Shown: in pieces, positions 1 to 10,794 of the stretch
How the letters are laid out: each line of letters begins with the position of its first letter
How positions within the stretch are numbered: the stretch's first letter is position 1
NCBI GenBank assembly: GCA_041621405.1
Contig: JBFKAV010000029.1
Location: forward strand, 1-27,200
DNA length: 27,200 nucleotides
Source of the DNA: JBFKAV01 sp041621405
GTDB lineage: Bacteria > Pseudomonadota > Alphaproteobacteria > Rhodobacterales > Rhodobacteraceae
Direction: 5' to 3'
Translations under genes and position numbers: made by a program
Notes under the pieces: model-generated
Databases searched by the model: none
What the model saw: only the letters and a program-made list of their open reading frames with translations
What the model was told of the DNA's origin: nothing

Positions 1-51
1 GACGCCCGCGTCCCGGCCTTTTCCGATTCTTTCACTTGGATCGCGCGCGGC

Positions 52-2667
<2,616 letters not shown>

Positions 2668-2742
2668 CGGTTCTCTCCTCTTCCAAGCCCCCCGCTCCCG
2701 CCGCCCGCTTCTGCGGCACGGCCAAGCCGGGTCTCCGGTTCC

Positions 2743-2771
2743 ACTTGGTCGCTGGCCGCACGATTTTCAAG
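2743..2771 (-). promoter_or_regulatory. Candidate RpoH (sigma-32) heat-shock promoter of clpB
   Basis: On the minus strand CTTGAA (2771-2766) is followed after 14 bases by CGACCAAGT (2751-2743), about 75 bases before the clpB start. CTTGAA is the alphaproteobacterial RpoH -35 core; the -10 part only loosely resembles CCCCATNT. clpB is a classical sigma-32 target. The match was made by eye. Confidence 0.5.
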
Positions 2772-2868
2772 CGACCGCGGGCGCAACGCTGGCGGTCGAC
2801 GCGTTAGCGCTTTGTTCACCCTGACGTGCGAACAAAGCGGAAACAACCCCAGGCAAAGGCAGAACGCC

Positions 2869-3060
2869 ATGCACACCGTTACCCGACTCTTCGCCCTTCA
2901 CTTCGATACCGTCAGCCGCCGCTACACCGGCGAGGTTGCAATCGTCCGCCCCGACGGGCGGGAAGAGCGGGTCGAGGCCTCGATCCTCGGCCATCCCGGC
3001 TGGGCGCACGAGCGCATCGCCCGCCAGCTCATCGGCGCGGCGCGCATGCAGGCCCTCTGA
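2869..3060 (+). CDS. Small protein of unknown function, 63 aa
   Basis: Short reading frame starting at ATG 2869 after AAAGG-type purines, divergent from clpB. The product begins MHTVTRLFALHFDTVSRRYT. It has no signal peptide or membrane segment and looks like a small soluble alpha/beta protein with a basic, Ala-rich C-terminal helix (residues about 47-63). The same frame stays open far upstream antisense to clpB, but that extension is a GC-skew artefact. I do not recognise the family. The clean start in the clpB promoter gap and ordinary amino-acid composition support a real gene, with moderate confidence. Confidence 0.55.
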   Translation: MHTVTRLFALHFDTVSRRYTGEVAIVRPDGREERVEASILGHPGWAHERIARQLIGAARMQAL

Positions 3061-3197
3061 GGCACGCCCTCCGAGGCGGCCGCAGGAACGCCCGGGCCCG
3101 CCGCTGCCCTTCCGTCGCCGTTCCGTTGCCGGAAGCCCCTCTGAATGGTATGATTTTTGGCTGCGCGACACAGCGCGCCGGGCGCCCGGGATCGAAA

Positions 3198-3980
3198 ATG
3201 GAAACGGTCCTCTCCCGCGACGGGACCACGATCGCGTTCCAGCGCAGCGGCGCCGGTCCGCCCCTCGTCCTTGTCCACGGCAGCACCGCCGACCATCACC
3301 GCTGGGACACGGTGCTCGCGGACCTCACCCCACATTTCACCGTCTACGCGATGGACCGCCGCGGCCGCGGCGCCAGCGGCGACCGGCCGGCCTATCGGCT
3401 CGACGACGAGTTCGACGACGTCGCCGCCGTCCTCGAGGCCACCGGCCAGAGGTCCGCGCTCCTCGGCCATTCCTTCGGCGCGCTCTGCGCGATGGAGGCG
3501 GCGCTCCGGAGCGGCCGCGTCAGCCGGCTCGTCCTCTACGAGCCGGCCTTTCCTGCCGGCGCCGGCGAGATCTACCCGCCCGACGCGCGCGAGCGCTACC
3601 AGGCGCTGGTCGAAGCGGGCGATCGCGAGACCCTGCTCACCGAGTTCTTCCGCGACGTGGCGGGCCTGTCGGACGCCGCGATCGCCGCCTTCCGGGCCGA
3701 TCCGACCTGGCCCGGGCGCCTCGCGGCCGCCCACACCGCGATCCGCGAGATGGCCGAGGCCGACTACGTCTTCGACCCCGCGCGCTTCCGGCGGCTCGAG
3801 GTGCCGACGCTCCTGCTCCTCGGCGGCGAAAGCCCGGCGATCCTGCAGGCGCCGACCCGGGCGCTCGCCGCGGCCCTGCCCGATGCCCGCGTCGCGGTGA
3901 TGCCGGGCCAGGGCCACGCCGCGATGAACACCGGCCGCGAGCTCTTCCTCGAGCTGGTACTCGGCTTCCTGCGCGGCTGA
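3198..3980 (+). CDS. Alpha/beta-fold hydrolase
   Basis: Predicted soluble 260-residue hydrolase of the alpha/beta superfamily; substrate unknown. Visible features are the oxyanion-hole segment LVLVHGST (23-30), the RGRGAS turn (55-60), the nucleophile elbow GHSFG (90-94, Ser92), a strand-6 segment VPTLLLLGGESP (202-213) where the acidic residue would sit, and the catalytic histidine in GQGHAA (His240). The length fits a single domain with a small cap. ATG 3198 was chosen because family proteins begin a few residues before the first strand; an in-frame ATG at 3150 would add 16 unlikely residues. pyrF follows on the same strand 112 bases later. Such genes act as esterases, haloperoxidase-like enzymes or C-C hydrolases, and nothing here selects among them. 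Confidence 0.85.
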   Translation: METVLSRDGTTIAFQRSGAGPPLVLVHGSTADHHRWDTVLADLTPHFTVYAMDRRGRGASGDRPAYRLDDEFDDVAAVLEATGQRSALLGHSFGALCAMEAALRSGRVSRLVLYEPAFPAGAGEIYPPDARERYQALVEAGDRETLLTEFFRDVAGLSDAAIAAFRADPTWPGRLAAAHTAIREMAEADYVFDPARFRRLEVPTLLLLGGESPAILQAPTRALAAALPDARVAVMPGQGHAAMNTGRELFLELVLGFLRG

Positions 3981-4092
3981 GCCTCGGGCCCGTCGTTCCG
4001 GCCCGCCCGCGCACCGTCGGCAGCGGGCGAGACATACCTTGCCTTCCGAACCTCCGGCTGCCATCAGCGCCCGGAGCCGAAGGAGACCGCCG

Positions 4093-4788
4093 ATGCCGGA
4101 TGACCGCCTGATCGTCGCCCTCGACGTGCCAGATGCGCTGGCGGGGCTGGATCTCGCCCGCCGGCTTGGCGGCACGGTCTCCTTCTACAAGATCGGGCTC
4201 GGCATGCTCACCGGCGGCGGGCTGGCGCTCGCGGGCGAGCTCAAGGCCGAGCACGGCAAACGCATCTTCCTCGACCTCAAGCTCTTCGACATCTCCGCCA
4301 CCATCGAGGCGGCTGTCAGGGGGCTCGCGCGGTTCAATCTCGATTTCCTCACCGTCCACGGCGACCCGCACGTGGTCCGCGCCGCGCGCGAGGGGGCCGG
4401 CGCCTCCGGGCTGAAGATCCTCGCGGTGACGATCCTCACCTCGCTCGACCGCGCCGACCTCGACGCCGCGTTGATCCGAGAGGGCGCGGTCCCCGATCTC
4501 GTGGCCCTGCGCGCCGAGCGCGCCTTCGCCGCCGGCGCAGATGGCGTCATCGCGTCGCCGCAGGAGGCGGCGACGATCCGCGCACTGCCGCAGGCGCGGG
4601 GCAGGCTCATCGTCACCCCCGGCGTCCGCCCCGCCGGCGCCGAGCCGGGCGACCAGAAGCGGATAGCCACGCCCGCCGAGGCGGTCCGCGCCGGCGCCGA
4701 CCACATCGTCGTCGGCAGACCCGTCTGGGCCGCGGAAGATCCCAAGGCGGCGGCCGAGGCGGTACTGGCGGAGCTGTCGGGGGCCTGA
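4093..4788 (+). CDS. pyrF: Orotidine 5'-phosphate decarboxylase
   Basis: Catalyses decarboxylation of OMP to UMP, the last step of de novo pyrimidine synthesis; cytosolic TIM-barrel dimer. The 231-residue protein has the first-strand Asp11 in IVALDVP, Lys33 in FYKIG, the catalytic DLKLFDI motif (Asp61, Lys63, Asp66), and the C-terminal phosphate-binding segments TPGVRP and VVGRPVW. Length matches the bacterial short form. The start at ATG 4093 is fixed by an AAGGAGA site about 7 bases upstream; the longer open frame lacks such a site and family similarity. It follows the hydrolase gene on the same strand. Confidence 0.97.
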   Translation: MPDDRLIVALDVPDALAGLDLARRLGGTVSFYKIGLGMLTGGGLALAGELKAEHGKRIFLDLKLFDISATIEAAVRGLARFNLDFLTVHGDPHVVRAAREGAGASGLKILAVTILTSLDRADLDAALIREGAVPDLVALRAERAFAAGADGVIASPQEAATIRALPQARGRLIVTPGVRPAGAEPGDQKRIATPAEAVRAGADHIVVGRPVWAAEDPKAAAEAVLAELSGA

Positions 4789-5229
4789 GGCGGCCGCGGC
4801 GCGGAAGGTGGGTCGGTGGGGCCGCGATCCCGCCCGCGGCGCGCAGAGGCGATCTTCCAGTGGAAGGTCGTGCGCGTCGCATCGGCGGAGGCGCGAGCCA
4901 AAGCCGATATCGCCGTCACCGCTTCGCGAAACCGAGGGCGGCGGCGTTCGCCCGGGCGGCGCGAAAGCGAAGCCCGCCGGGGGGCGGACGTCGCTGCCCG
5001 GCGGCCTTGGGCCTCCGGGAGCCACCAGGTGGCGCCGGAGGCGCTGGCCGCCGCGCGATCGCGTGGCGGCGTTTGAGTGGATTGGCGAAGCGATCAACCT
5101 GAATCCGTATCAGGCCAGGAGAACCCGATTCCTCCCCGTTGGGCTGCCCCGCCGCTGAAGCCGAACCCCGGCGCTTTTCCCAGCCTGCCCACTCCAGCAC
5201 CGCAGGCGCAGGATACGCCCGCCCTTCCC
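4789..5229. other. Intergenic stretch without a credible gene, palindrome-rich
   Basis: 441 bases between the converging pyrF and CoA-transferase genes. Several reading frames stay open because of GC skew, but all give Arg/Pro/Gly-rich sequence without a sensible start or ribosome site, so I reject them as genes. The stretch contains three successive dyad symmetries at 4997-5070, listed separately. No poly-T run marks a classical terminator for either flanking gene. Confidence 0.6.
4997..5070. repeat. Cluster of three inverted repeats
   Basis: Dyad 1 (4997-5019) pairs CCCGG-x-GGCC with GGCC-x-CCGGG around TTG. Dyad 2 (5021-5033) is GCCACC-A-GGTGGC. Dyad 3 (5047-5070) pairs GCCGCC with GGCGGC around the palindrome CGCGATCGCG. 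Such clusters resemble dispersed REP-like intergenic elements or bidirectional transcription ends; only one copy is seen in the window, so the repeat status is inference. Confidence 0.5.
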
Positions 5230-6357
5230 TCAGCCCTCCCAGCCCTCGCCCTGATGCTCGCCGAGCTTCGGCGAGGGGCGGTCGAGCTTCAGCTCGGCGC
5301 CGGAGAAGACGAAGGGCGAGCGCACCGTCGGGATGCCGTCCAGCTCAAGCCGCATCCCGCGGTGCACCACCTGCGGATCTGCGAAGACCTCGGCGAGGTC
5401 GTTGATCGGCCCCGCGGGCACGCCCGCCGCCTCGCAGGCGGAGAGCAGCTCGGCCTTCGGCCGTCGCTGCGTCGCCTCGGTCATTCGCGCGGTCAGCTCG
5501 GCCCGGTTGGCGATCCGGAGCGCGTTCGTGGCGAACTCCGCCGCCTTGGCCATCTGCGGCAGCCCCAGAAGGCCGCAGAGCCTCCGGTACTGCGCGTCGT
5601 TGCCGGTGGCGACGATGATCCAGCCATCGGCGCAGTCGAAGACCTGGTAGGGCGCGAGGTTCTGGTGCGCGTTGCCGATCCGCCCCGGCGCCGTGCCCGT
5701 GGCGAGGTAGTTCATCGCCTGGTTCGCCATGACCGAGACCGCGACGTCGAGGAGCGCCATGTCGATCCGCTGCCCTTCGCCGGTCGCGTCGCGCTGGCGA
5801 AGCGCGGCGAGGATCGCCGTCGTGGCGTAGATCCCGGTGAAGATGTCGGCCACCGCCACCCCCACCTTCTGCGGCTGGCCCTCGGGGTCGCCGGTCACCG
5901 ACATCAGGCCCGACATCCCCTGGATGATGTAGTCGTAGCCCGCCCGGGGCGCGTAGGGACCGTCCTGGCCGAAGCCGGTGATCGAGCAGTAGACGAGCCG
6001 CGGGTTGACCTCGCGCAGGCTCTCCCAGTCGAGCCCGTACTTCTTCAGCCCGCCGACCTTGAAGTTCTCGACCAGTACGTCCGCCTCTGCCGCCAGCCGG
6101 CGCACCGTCGCCTGGCCTTCGGGGTCGCGGAAATCCACCGTGACCGAGCGCTTGCCCCGGTTGCAGGCGTGGAAATAGGCGGCCGAGGCGTCGCCCTCGC
6201 GCTCGATGAAGGGCGGCCCCCAGCGGCGGGTGTCGTCGCCCTCGGGCGCCTCCAGCTTCAGGACGTCGGCGCCCAGATCGGCTAGCGTCTGCCCGGCCCA
6301 GGGACCGGCCAGGATCCGCGCGAGTTCCAGGACCTTCAGCCCTTCGAGCGGCGCCAA
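5230..6357 (-). CDS. Class III (CaiB/BaiF-type) CoA-transferase
   Basis: Predicted cytosolic enzyme that moves CoA between acyl-CoA and a carboxylate, as in formyl-CoA:oxalate and carnitine CoA-transferases; the actual acids are unknown. It has the N-terminal LEGLKVLELARILAGPWAGQ signature (5-24), LGADVLKLE (28-36), NRGKRSV (66-72), and the catalytic aspartate in VAVADIFTG (Asp171), matching the active-site Asp of formyl-CoA transferase. At 375 residues it is near full length, slightly short at the C terminus. Translation must start at TTG 6357: the in-frame dsbA stop TAA sits just one codon upstream, so this is a tightly coupled operon partner. Confidence 0.92.
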   Translation of the reverse strand: MAPLEGLKVLELARILAGPWAGQTLADLGADVLKLEAPEGDDTRRWGPPFIEREGDASAAYFHACNRGKRSVTVDFRDPEGQATVRRLAAEADVLVENFKVGGLKKYGLDWESLREVNPRLVYCSITGFGQDGPYAPRAGYDYIIQGMSGLMSVTGDPEGQPQKVGVAVADIFTGIYATTAILAALRQRDATGEGQRIDMALLDVAVSVMANQAMNYLATGTAPGRIGNAHQNLAPYQVFDCADGWIIVATGNDAQYRRLCGLLGLPQMAKAAEFATNALRIANRAELTARMTEATQRRPKAELLSACEAAGVPAGPINDLAEVFADPQVVHRGMRLELDGIPTVRSPFVFSGAELKLDRPSPKLGEHQGEGWEG

Positions 6358-6360
6358 GGC

Positions 6361-7023
6361 TTACTGCCCGAGCTTCTCGTCGAGGATGGCCGAGAAATCC
6401 CCGTAGCTCATGTTCGAGTATTTCTGGCCGTTGACGAAGAATGTCGGCGTCGAATCCACGCCGTCGCGCTCGGCGTTCTCCTGGAAGACCGCCACCATCG
6501 CCTGGGCCATGTCTGCGTCGCTCAGGCAGGTATCGAGCTGCGCGTCGGTGAGCCCCGCAGTCTTGCCGATCTTGCGCAGGGCGTCCGCGATCGCGCCCGG
6601 CTCGCTGCCGGAAAGCCACTCCTCCTGCTTGTCGTAGATCAGGTCGGCGATGCCGAAGTAGCGCTGCCCGTCGCCGCAGCGCGCCACCATCGCGGCCCAG
6701 AGGCCGAAGCGGTCGAAATAGACCTCGCGGTAGACGAAGCGGATCTTGCCGGTGTCGATGTAGTTGGCCTTGAGCTGGCCGAACACGTCGCGATGGAAGT
6801 TGCGGCAATGCGGGCAGGTGAAGGAGGCGTATTCCACCACCTCGACGCTGGCGCCGGGGTTGCCGAGCACCATCTCCATCACGCGCGACTTGTCCACCTC
6901 GCCGGTCGCCTGCGCCTCGGCCGCGAACGGCAACGGCGCCTCGGGCGCCCCAGTCAGCCAGAGCCCGGCACCACCGGCGGCCGCCATCAGCGCGAGCCCT
7001 GAAACAACGGTTCTTCTCTGCAT
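6361..7023 (-). CDS. DsbA-family periplasmic thiol oxidoreductase
   Basis: Exported thioredoxin-fold protein predicted to form or isomerise disulfides in the periplasm. Residues 1-25 form a signal sequence (MQRRTVVSG, then an Ala/Gly-rich hydrophobic core); the twin Arg gives a weak Tat-like look but Sec export is equally likely. The redox motif is CPHC (Cys70-Cys73) and the cis-proline loop is STPTFF (Pro193). Between them lies the DsbA-type helical insertion (about 105-185). The 220-residue length is typical of the alphaproteobacterial DsbA/ScsC-like group. A GGAAGAGG site precedes ATG 7023. It lies between the DUF721 gene (14 bases upstream) and the CoA-transferase. Confidence 0.93.
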   Translation of the reverse strand: MQRRTVVSGLALMAAAGGAGLWLTGAPEAPLPFAAEAQATGEVDKSRVMEMVLGNPGASVEVVEYASFTCPHCRNFHRDVFGQLKANYIDTGKIRFVYREVYFDRFGLWAAMVARCGDGQRYFGIADLIYDKQEEWLSGSEPGAIADALRKIGKTAGLTDAQLDTCLSDADMAQAMVAVFQENAERDGVDSTPTFFVNGQKYSNMSYGDFSAILDEKLGQ

Positions 7024-7037
7024 CTCTGCCTCTTCCT

Positions 7038-7538
7038 TCAGTTCTTCGACAATACGTTCCGTCCGAGCAGCTCCAGCGCCGACCGGAGCCCGGGGTCCGC
7101 CACCTCGCCTGCCGCGTCCCGCGCCGCGGCCTCGGCCTCCGGCGGGAGTGCCTTGGGCGCGGGCTCGAACCCGGCCGGCGCCTCTGCGAAGCCCTCGGCC
7201 GAGGTCTGCGTGACCTTCAGCCGAGAGATCGCGGCATAGCCGTAGCAGGCGTTCACCTTCCCGCGGATCTCCTCGAGCCGCATCTGCACCATCGGCGCCG
7301 CCGCACCGGTGCAGAGCAGGGTCAGCGTCGCCCCGAAGCCTTCGCGGCCATAACTCACCTTGACCGGCCGTGCCAGCGCCGCGGTCTCGGGCCCGACGAT
7401 CTCGGCCCAGTGGGTCAGCACCTTCGCCACCGCGAAACCCCGCCCCTCGCCCGCCTTGCGCACGCGGCCCGCCACCAGACCCGAGGCCCGCTCGAACCCG
7501 CGGCTCCGCCGCTCCTTGCTTTCCCCGGGCTTGGCCAT
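7038..7538 (-). CDS. DUF721 / DciA-like protein
   Basis: Member of the DUF721 group, whose DciA members help load the replicative helicase DnaB in bacteria lacking DnaC. The 166-residue protein has a basic N terminus (MAKPGESKERRSRGFE), then the family core with LTHWAEIVGPETAALARPVKV-like sequence, a strand region (ATLTLLCTGAAAP) and a following helix (VQMRLEEIRGKVNACYG). The C-terminal 50 residues are Ala/Pro/Glu-rich and probably disordered. ATG 7538 is chosen because an AAAGGA site precedes it; a longer frame to 7613 would run into the mutY leader. It is the first gene of the group with dsbA and the CoA-transferase, and divergent from mutY. The helicase-loader role is inferred from family. 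Confidence 0.83.
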   Translation of the reverse strand: MAKPGESKERRSRGFERASGLVAGRVRKAGEGRGFAVAKVLTHWAEIVGPETAALARPVKVSYGREGFGATLTLLCTGAAAPMVQMRLEEIRGKVNACYGYAAISRLKVTQTSAEGFAEAPAGFEPAPKALPPEAEAAARDAAGEVADPGLRSALELLGRNVLSKN

Positions 7539-7618
7539 TCTGTCCTTTCCTGTCTCAGGCCCTATTCTAACCCGCGCGCCGGGGCGTGAAAGCCGAATCC
7601 GTGAAGGAGCCATGAAGA

Positions 7619-8668
7619 TTGCGTGAGCGCGAGCAAGCCCAAGCCCTTCTCGCCTGGTACGATCGCCATGCCCGCGTGCTGCCCTGGCGCACGGGCCCCG
7701 GCGAGCGCGCCCGAGGCGCGCGGCCCGATCCCTACTTGGTCTGGCTCTCGGAGATCATGCTGCAGCAGACCACGGTTGCCGCCGTGAAGGGCCACTTCCA
7801 CCGCTTCACCGAGCGCTGGCCTACCGTCGGGGCACTGGCGGCGGCCGAGGATGCCGAGGTCATGGCCGAATGGGCGGGCCTCGGCTACTACGCCCGCGCC
7901 CGCAACCTGCTCAAATGCGCCCGAGAGGTGGCAGCGACGGGCGGCTTCCCGGATGCGGCGGGCGAGCTCCGCAAGCTGCCCGGCATCGGCCCCTACACCG
8001 CCGCTGCCGTCGCCGCCATCGCCTACGACCGGCCCGAGGCGGTGGTCGACGGCAATGTCGAGCGCGTCCTCGCCCGGCTCCACGCGGTCGAGACTCCGCT
8101 CCCCGCCGCCAAGCCCGAGCTCGCCCGCCTCGCCGCCCGCCTCACGCCGAACGACCGCCCGGGCGACTACGCGCAAGCGGTGATGGACCTCGGCGCAACC
8201 GTCTGCACCCCGAAGCGCCCCGCCTGCGGCCTCTGCCCCTGGGCCGCGCCCTGCCGGGCCCGCGCGCTCGGGCTCGCCGCCGAGCTTCCCCGCAAGGCGC
8301 CGAAGCCGGAGAAGTCCACCCGGCTCGGTCACGCCTACCTCGCTCGGCGGAGCGACGGCGCCTGGCTGCTCGAACGCCGCCCGGACAGGGGGCTCCTCGG
8401 CGGGATGCTGGGCTGGCCCGGCTCCGCCTGGTCCGAGAGCCCCACCCCGGCGCCGCCGCTCGAGGCTGACTGGCGCGAGGTCGCCGCCGAGGTGCGGCAC
8501 GCCTTCACGCATTTCCACCTGCGGCTCGCGCTCCATGTCGCCGAGGTCGGCCCCGAGGCGGCGCCAGAGCGCGGCGCCTTCCTGCCGCCGGCGCAGTTCC
8601 GCCCGTCGGACCTGCCCACCGTCATGCGCAAGGCCTGGGACCTCGCCCGCCCCGCCTTCGCCGATTGA
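7619..8668 (+). CDS. mutY: A/G-specific adenine DNA glycosylase MutY
   Basis: Removes adenine mispaired with 8-oxoguanine, preventing G:C to T:A transversions. The 349-residue protein shows the catalytic Glu in SEIMLQQTT (Glu45), the helix-hairpin-helix LPGIGPYTAAA (120-130), the catalytic Asp in VVDGNVERV (Asp144), and the 4Fe-4S cysteines C196-x6-C203-x2-C206-x5-C212. The C-terminal part (about 230-349) is the NUDIX-like 8-oxoG recognition domain. The start is TTG 7619: an in-frame TGA lies two codons upstream and GGAG at 7606-7609 is 9 bases away. An ATG at 7612 would give only four codons before a stop. Confidence 0.95.
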   Translation: MREREQAQALLAWYDRHARVLPWRTGPGERARGARPDPYLVWLSEIMLQQTTVAAVKGHFHRFTERWPTVGALAAAEDAEVMAEWAGLGYYARARNLLKCAREVAATGGFPDAAGELRKLPGIGPYTAAAVAAIAYDRPEAVVDGNVERVLARLHAVETPLPAAKPELARLAARLTPNDRPGDYAQAVMDLGATVCTPKRPACGLCPWAAPCRARALGLAAELPRKAPKPEKSTRLGHAYLARRSDGAWLLERRPDRGLLGGMLGWPGSAWSESPTPAPPLEADWREVAAEVRHAFTHFHLRLALHVAEVGPEAAPERGAFLPPAQFRPSDLPTVMRKAWDLARPAFAD

Positions 8669-8718
8669 GCGCCGCCGCGTCCTGCCGTAAGCTCCGGCCA
8701 CGTCTCCGGAGCCGATGC

Positions 8719-9858
8719 ATGATCCCCGCATCCCAGGTTGCCCTGTTCCGCAACGCGCTGCCCTTCTGGGCCTCGCTCGGCCTGGTACCGCTGGCGCTGA
8801 TCGCGGCGGCCCAGGGCGGGCTCACGCTCCTCCTGATCCCGCTGGCCTCCTGGGGCCTCTTCATCCTTCTCGACGCGCTCACGGGCCTCAACGAGGAGAA
8901 CGCCGACCTGTCGACGCCGGAGGAGAGCCTCTTCTGGTACAGGCTCGTCACGCTCGTCTGGTTCGCGCTGCAGTTCGCGCTCCAGTTCGGGCTCATCTGG
9001 TACGCCACCCGCGCCGGGCACCTCGACACCGGCGAGCGGGTCGCGCTCTTCTTCGGCGTCGGCGTCCTCTCCGGCACCGTGGGCATCAACTACGCCCACG
9101 AGCTCATGCACCAGAAAAGCCGGCTCGAGCGCTGGCTGGCCGACCTGCTGCTCGCCTCGGTGCTCTACTCGCATTTCCGCTCCGAGCACCTGCGTGTCCA
9201 CCACCTCTGGGTCGGCACCTCGCGCGATCCGGTGACGGCGCGCTACAACGAGGGCTTCCACCGCTTCTACCCGCGCGTGCTCTGGCAGTGCCCGCGCTCG
9301 GCCTGGCGCGCCGAGAAGGCGATGCTGGCGCGCAAGGGGCTGCCGGTCTGGCACCTCTCGAACCCCTTCTGGCGCTACGCCATGCTGCAGGCCGGGATGC
9401 TCGTTCTGGCGTTCGCACTCGGCGGCTGGGCCGGGCTGGCGCTGTTCCTGGTCCAGGCCGGCACGGCAATCTGGCAGCTGGAACTGGTGAACTACGTCGA
9501 GCACTACGGGCTTACGCGCAAGCACCTCGGCGAGGGCAAGTACGAGCACGTCCTGCCGCGGCATTCCTGGAACGCGGCCCACAAGGCGTCGAACTGGCTC
9601 CTGATCAACCTCGAGCGCCATTCCGATCACCACTACAAGCCCGACCGCCGCTTCCCGCTCTTGCAGAACTACGGCTCCGACGAAGCACCTCAGCTGCCCT
9701 ACGGCTACCCGCTGATGACGGTGATGGCGATGATCCCGCCGCTCTGGCGGCGGCAGATGAACCCGCGGGTTAGGGAATGGCGGCGGCACTACTACCCCGA
9801 GATCGCGGACTGGGGGCCTTACAACCGGGCCGAGCTGCCGCTGCCACGCGGGGCGTGA
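8719..9858 (+). CDS. alkB: AlkB-type membrane alkane 1-monooxygenase
   Basis: Integral inner-membrane di-iron monooxygenase that hydroxylates terminal methyl groups of medium-chain alkanes, taking electrons from rubredoxin. The 379-residue protein has hydrophobic helices at about 15-55, 75-95, 105-125 and 222-252. It carries the histidine motifs HELMH (127-131), HLRVHH (157-162) and RHSDHH (300-305), plus the AlkB signature NYVEHYG (258-264). All eight expected histidines and extra conserved ones are present, so it should be active. CCGGAG precedes ATG 8719. No rubredoxin or rubredoxin reductase gene is in the window. A different substrate within the membrane fatty-acid hydroxylase/desaturase group cannot be excluded, but the EHYG motif favours AlkB. 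Confidence 0.92.
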   Translation: MIPASQVALFRNALPFWASLGLVPLALIAAAQGGLTLLLIPLASWGLFILLDALTGLNEENADLSTPEESLFWYRLVTLVWFALQFALQFGLIWYATRAGHLDTGERVALFFGVGVLSGTVGINYAHELMHQKSRLERWLADLLLASVLYSHFRSEHLRVHHLWVGTSRDPVTARYNEGFHRFYPRVLWQCPRSAWRAEKAMLARKGLPVWHLSNPFWRYAMLQAGMLVLAFALGGWAGLALFLVQAGTAIWQLELVNYVEHYGLTRKHLGEGKYEHVLPRHSWNAAHKASNWLLINLERHSDHHYKPDRRFPLLQNYGSDEAPQLPYGYPLMTVMAMIPPLWRRQMNPRVREWRRHYYPEIADWGPYNRAELPLPRGA

Positions 9859-10066
9859 GAGGGTGGGGCGCGGCCCAAGCCCCTTGCCAGATGTGTTGCG
9901 CCGCCGGGGCCGCGCCTCTGTGATGGCGGCTCGGCGTGGTGCGAAGCTGTCATGGAAATTGGCGAGTGCGTGGGTGAATTCAATGTCGCCTGTGCGGGCA
10001 AATCTGCCATTCATTTCGATCCAAGCGCCGCCGATTTTTTCTTGGTCTCCTCAGTTCGAAGGCCGT

Positions 10067-10429
10067 TCAATCCTCCGCAAAGACCGACGACGACAGAGGC
10101 GTAGTCGTGAGGGCGTCGACCCGCGCGGCATTTTGCAAACGCCACTCCATGTAGCGCCTGTAGCCGAGAACGTTGATGGCGGCCTTTTCTTGCGGTGATA
10201 GCCCGTCGAAATCATCCAATCCAACGCCAGGCACGAAAGAAAGCTTGATCTTCATGTACGCACGCGTGCAGCTTTCAGCTTCGTCGAAGCTCAGAACACG
10301 CATCTTGGCCAACTCGGAGCATTCGAGAAAGCATCTGAGGTCGGCTTCGTCCGGCCCGGTATGTCCGAGACGCGAGTCTTCGGCTGATGCAGATGCTGCG
10401 GCCAGCATTGCGAGTAAAAAAAGAGACAA
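10067..10429 (-). CDS. Small secreted protein of unknown function
   Basis: Up to 120 residues. The N terminus (SLFLLAMLAAASASA) reads like the hydrophobic core and cleavage site of a signal peptide, followed by a mature part with three cysteines (in RCFLECSEL and ESCTRAYM) and a conserved-looking tail with SPQEKAAINVLGYRRYMEW. The only starts are TTG 10429 or ATG 10408; both leave the signal without the usual positive N terminus, and an in-frame stop lies five codons above the TTG. The gene may therefore have lost its true start through a small frameshift. Composition is less GC-rich than the flanks, matching the AraC gene nearby. Not recognised. Confidence 0.5.
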   Translation of the reverse strand: MSLFLLAMLAAASASAEDSRLGHTGPDEADLRCFLECSELAKMRVLSFDEAESCTRAYMKIKLSFVPGVGLDDFDGLSPQEKAAINVLGYRRYMEWRLQNAARVDALTTTPLSSSVFAED

Positions 10430-10794
10430 CGATGGGGGCCGTCAAGGCTCCATTCTCCGCAAGATCGGTTTCAGGGCAAAAGGCAGGCGACCGGCGACGC
10501 TTCGGAAGCTCCGATACCGATCCGGGCAGCGTTTCAACTGCGGCCGCCCGGGATGAAGCCGAGCTCGACACTCCGCGATGGATCGAAAAAGCAAACATGT
10601 GAGTCTCCAATGCCGTGATAGTCTGAGCATTGCGGGAATTCTTCCGGAGGTCTTGGTCGTAGGCGAACCATCAATATGCCTCAGGCGAACCGCGGCGAGC
10701 ATGGTCGCTTATCAAGCCGTCGGAGCTTGCCCGTAGCGGAAGCAGGTCCGTCCGTGATATTTCCAAGCTGTGACGGCTGATCGGGGGGACGCCG
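10430..10794. other. Intergenic gap before araC-like gene
   Basis: 365 bases between the divergent small secreted gene and the AraC-family regulator. Open frames here overlap each other on both strands, have no convincing ribosome sites and yield low-complexity Ser/Arg-rich products, so none is called. GC content is visibly lower than in the housekeeping flanks. It presumably contains the promoters of both neighbours, but I see no clear sigma-70 boxes. Confidence 0.5.

Noticed and set aside
3061..3197. Gap between the 63-residue gene and the hydrolase
   Set aside because: No tRNA, hairpin with T-tract or additional frame stands out; an in-frame ATG at 3150 is a less likely hydrolase start.
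4808..5158. Overlapping frames in the gap after pyrF
   Set aside because: Basic, low-complexity translations that run through the palindromes; no convincing start or ribosome site.
8335..10014. Long minus-strand frame across mutY and alkB
   Set aside because: Antisense to two well-identified genes, with low-complexity Arg/Glu/Pro composition and no ribosome site.
9859..10066. Possible gene end or terminator after alkB
   Set aside because: GGGGC...GCCCC can pair weakly and short frames exist, but there is no T-tract and no protein pattern.
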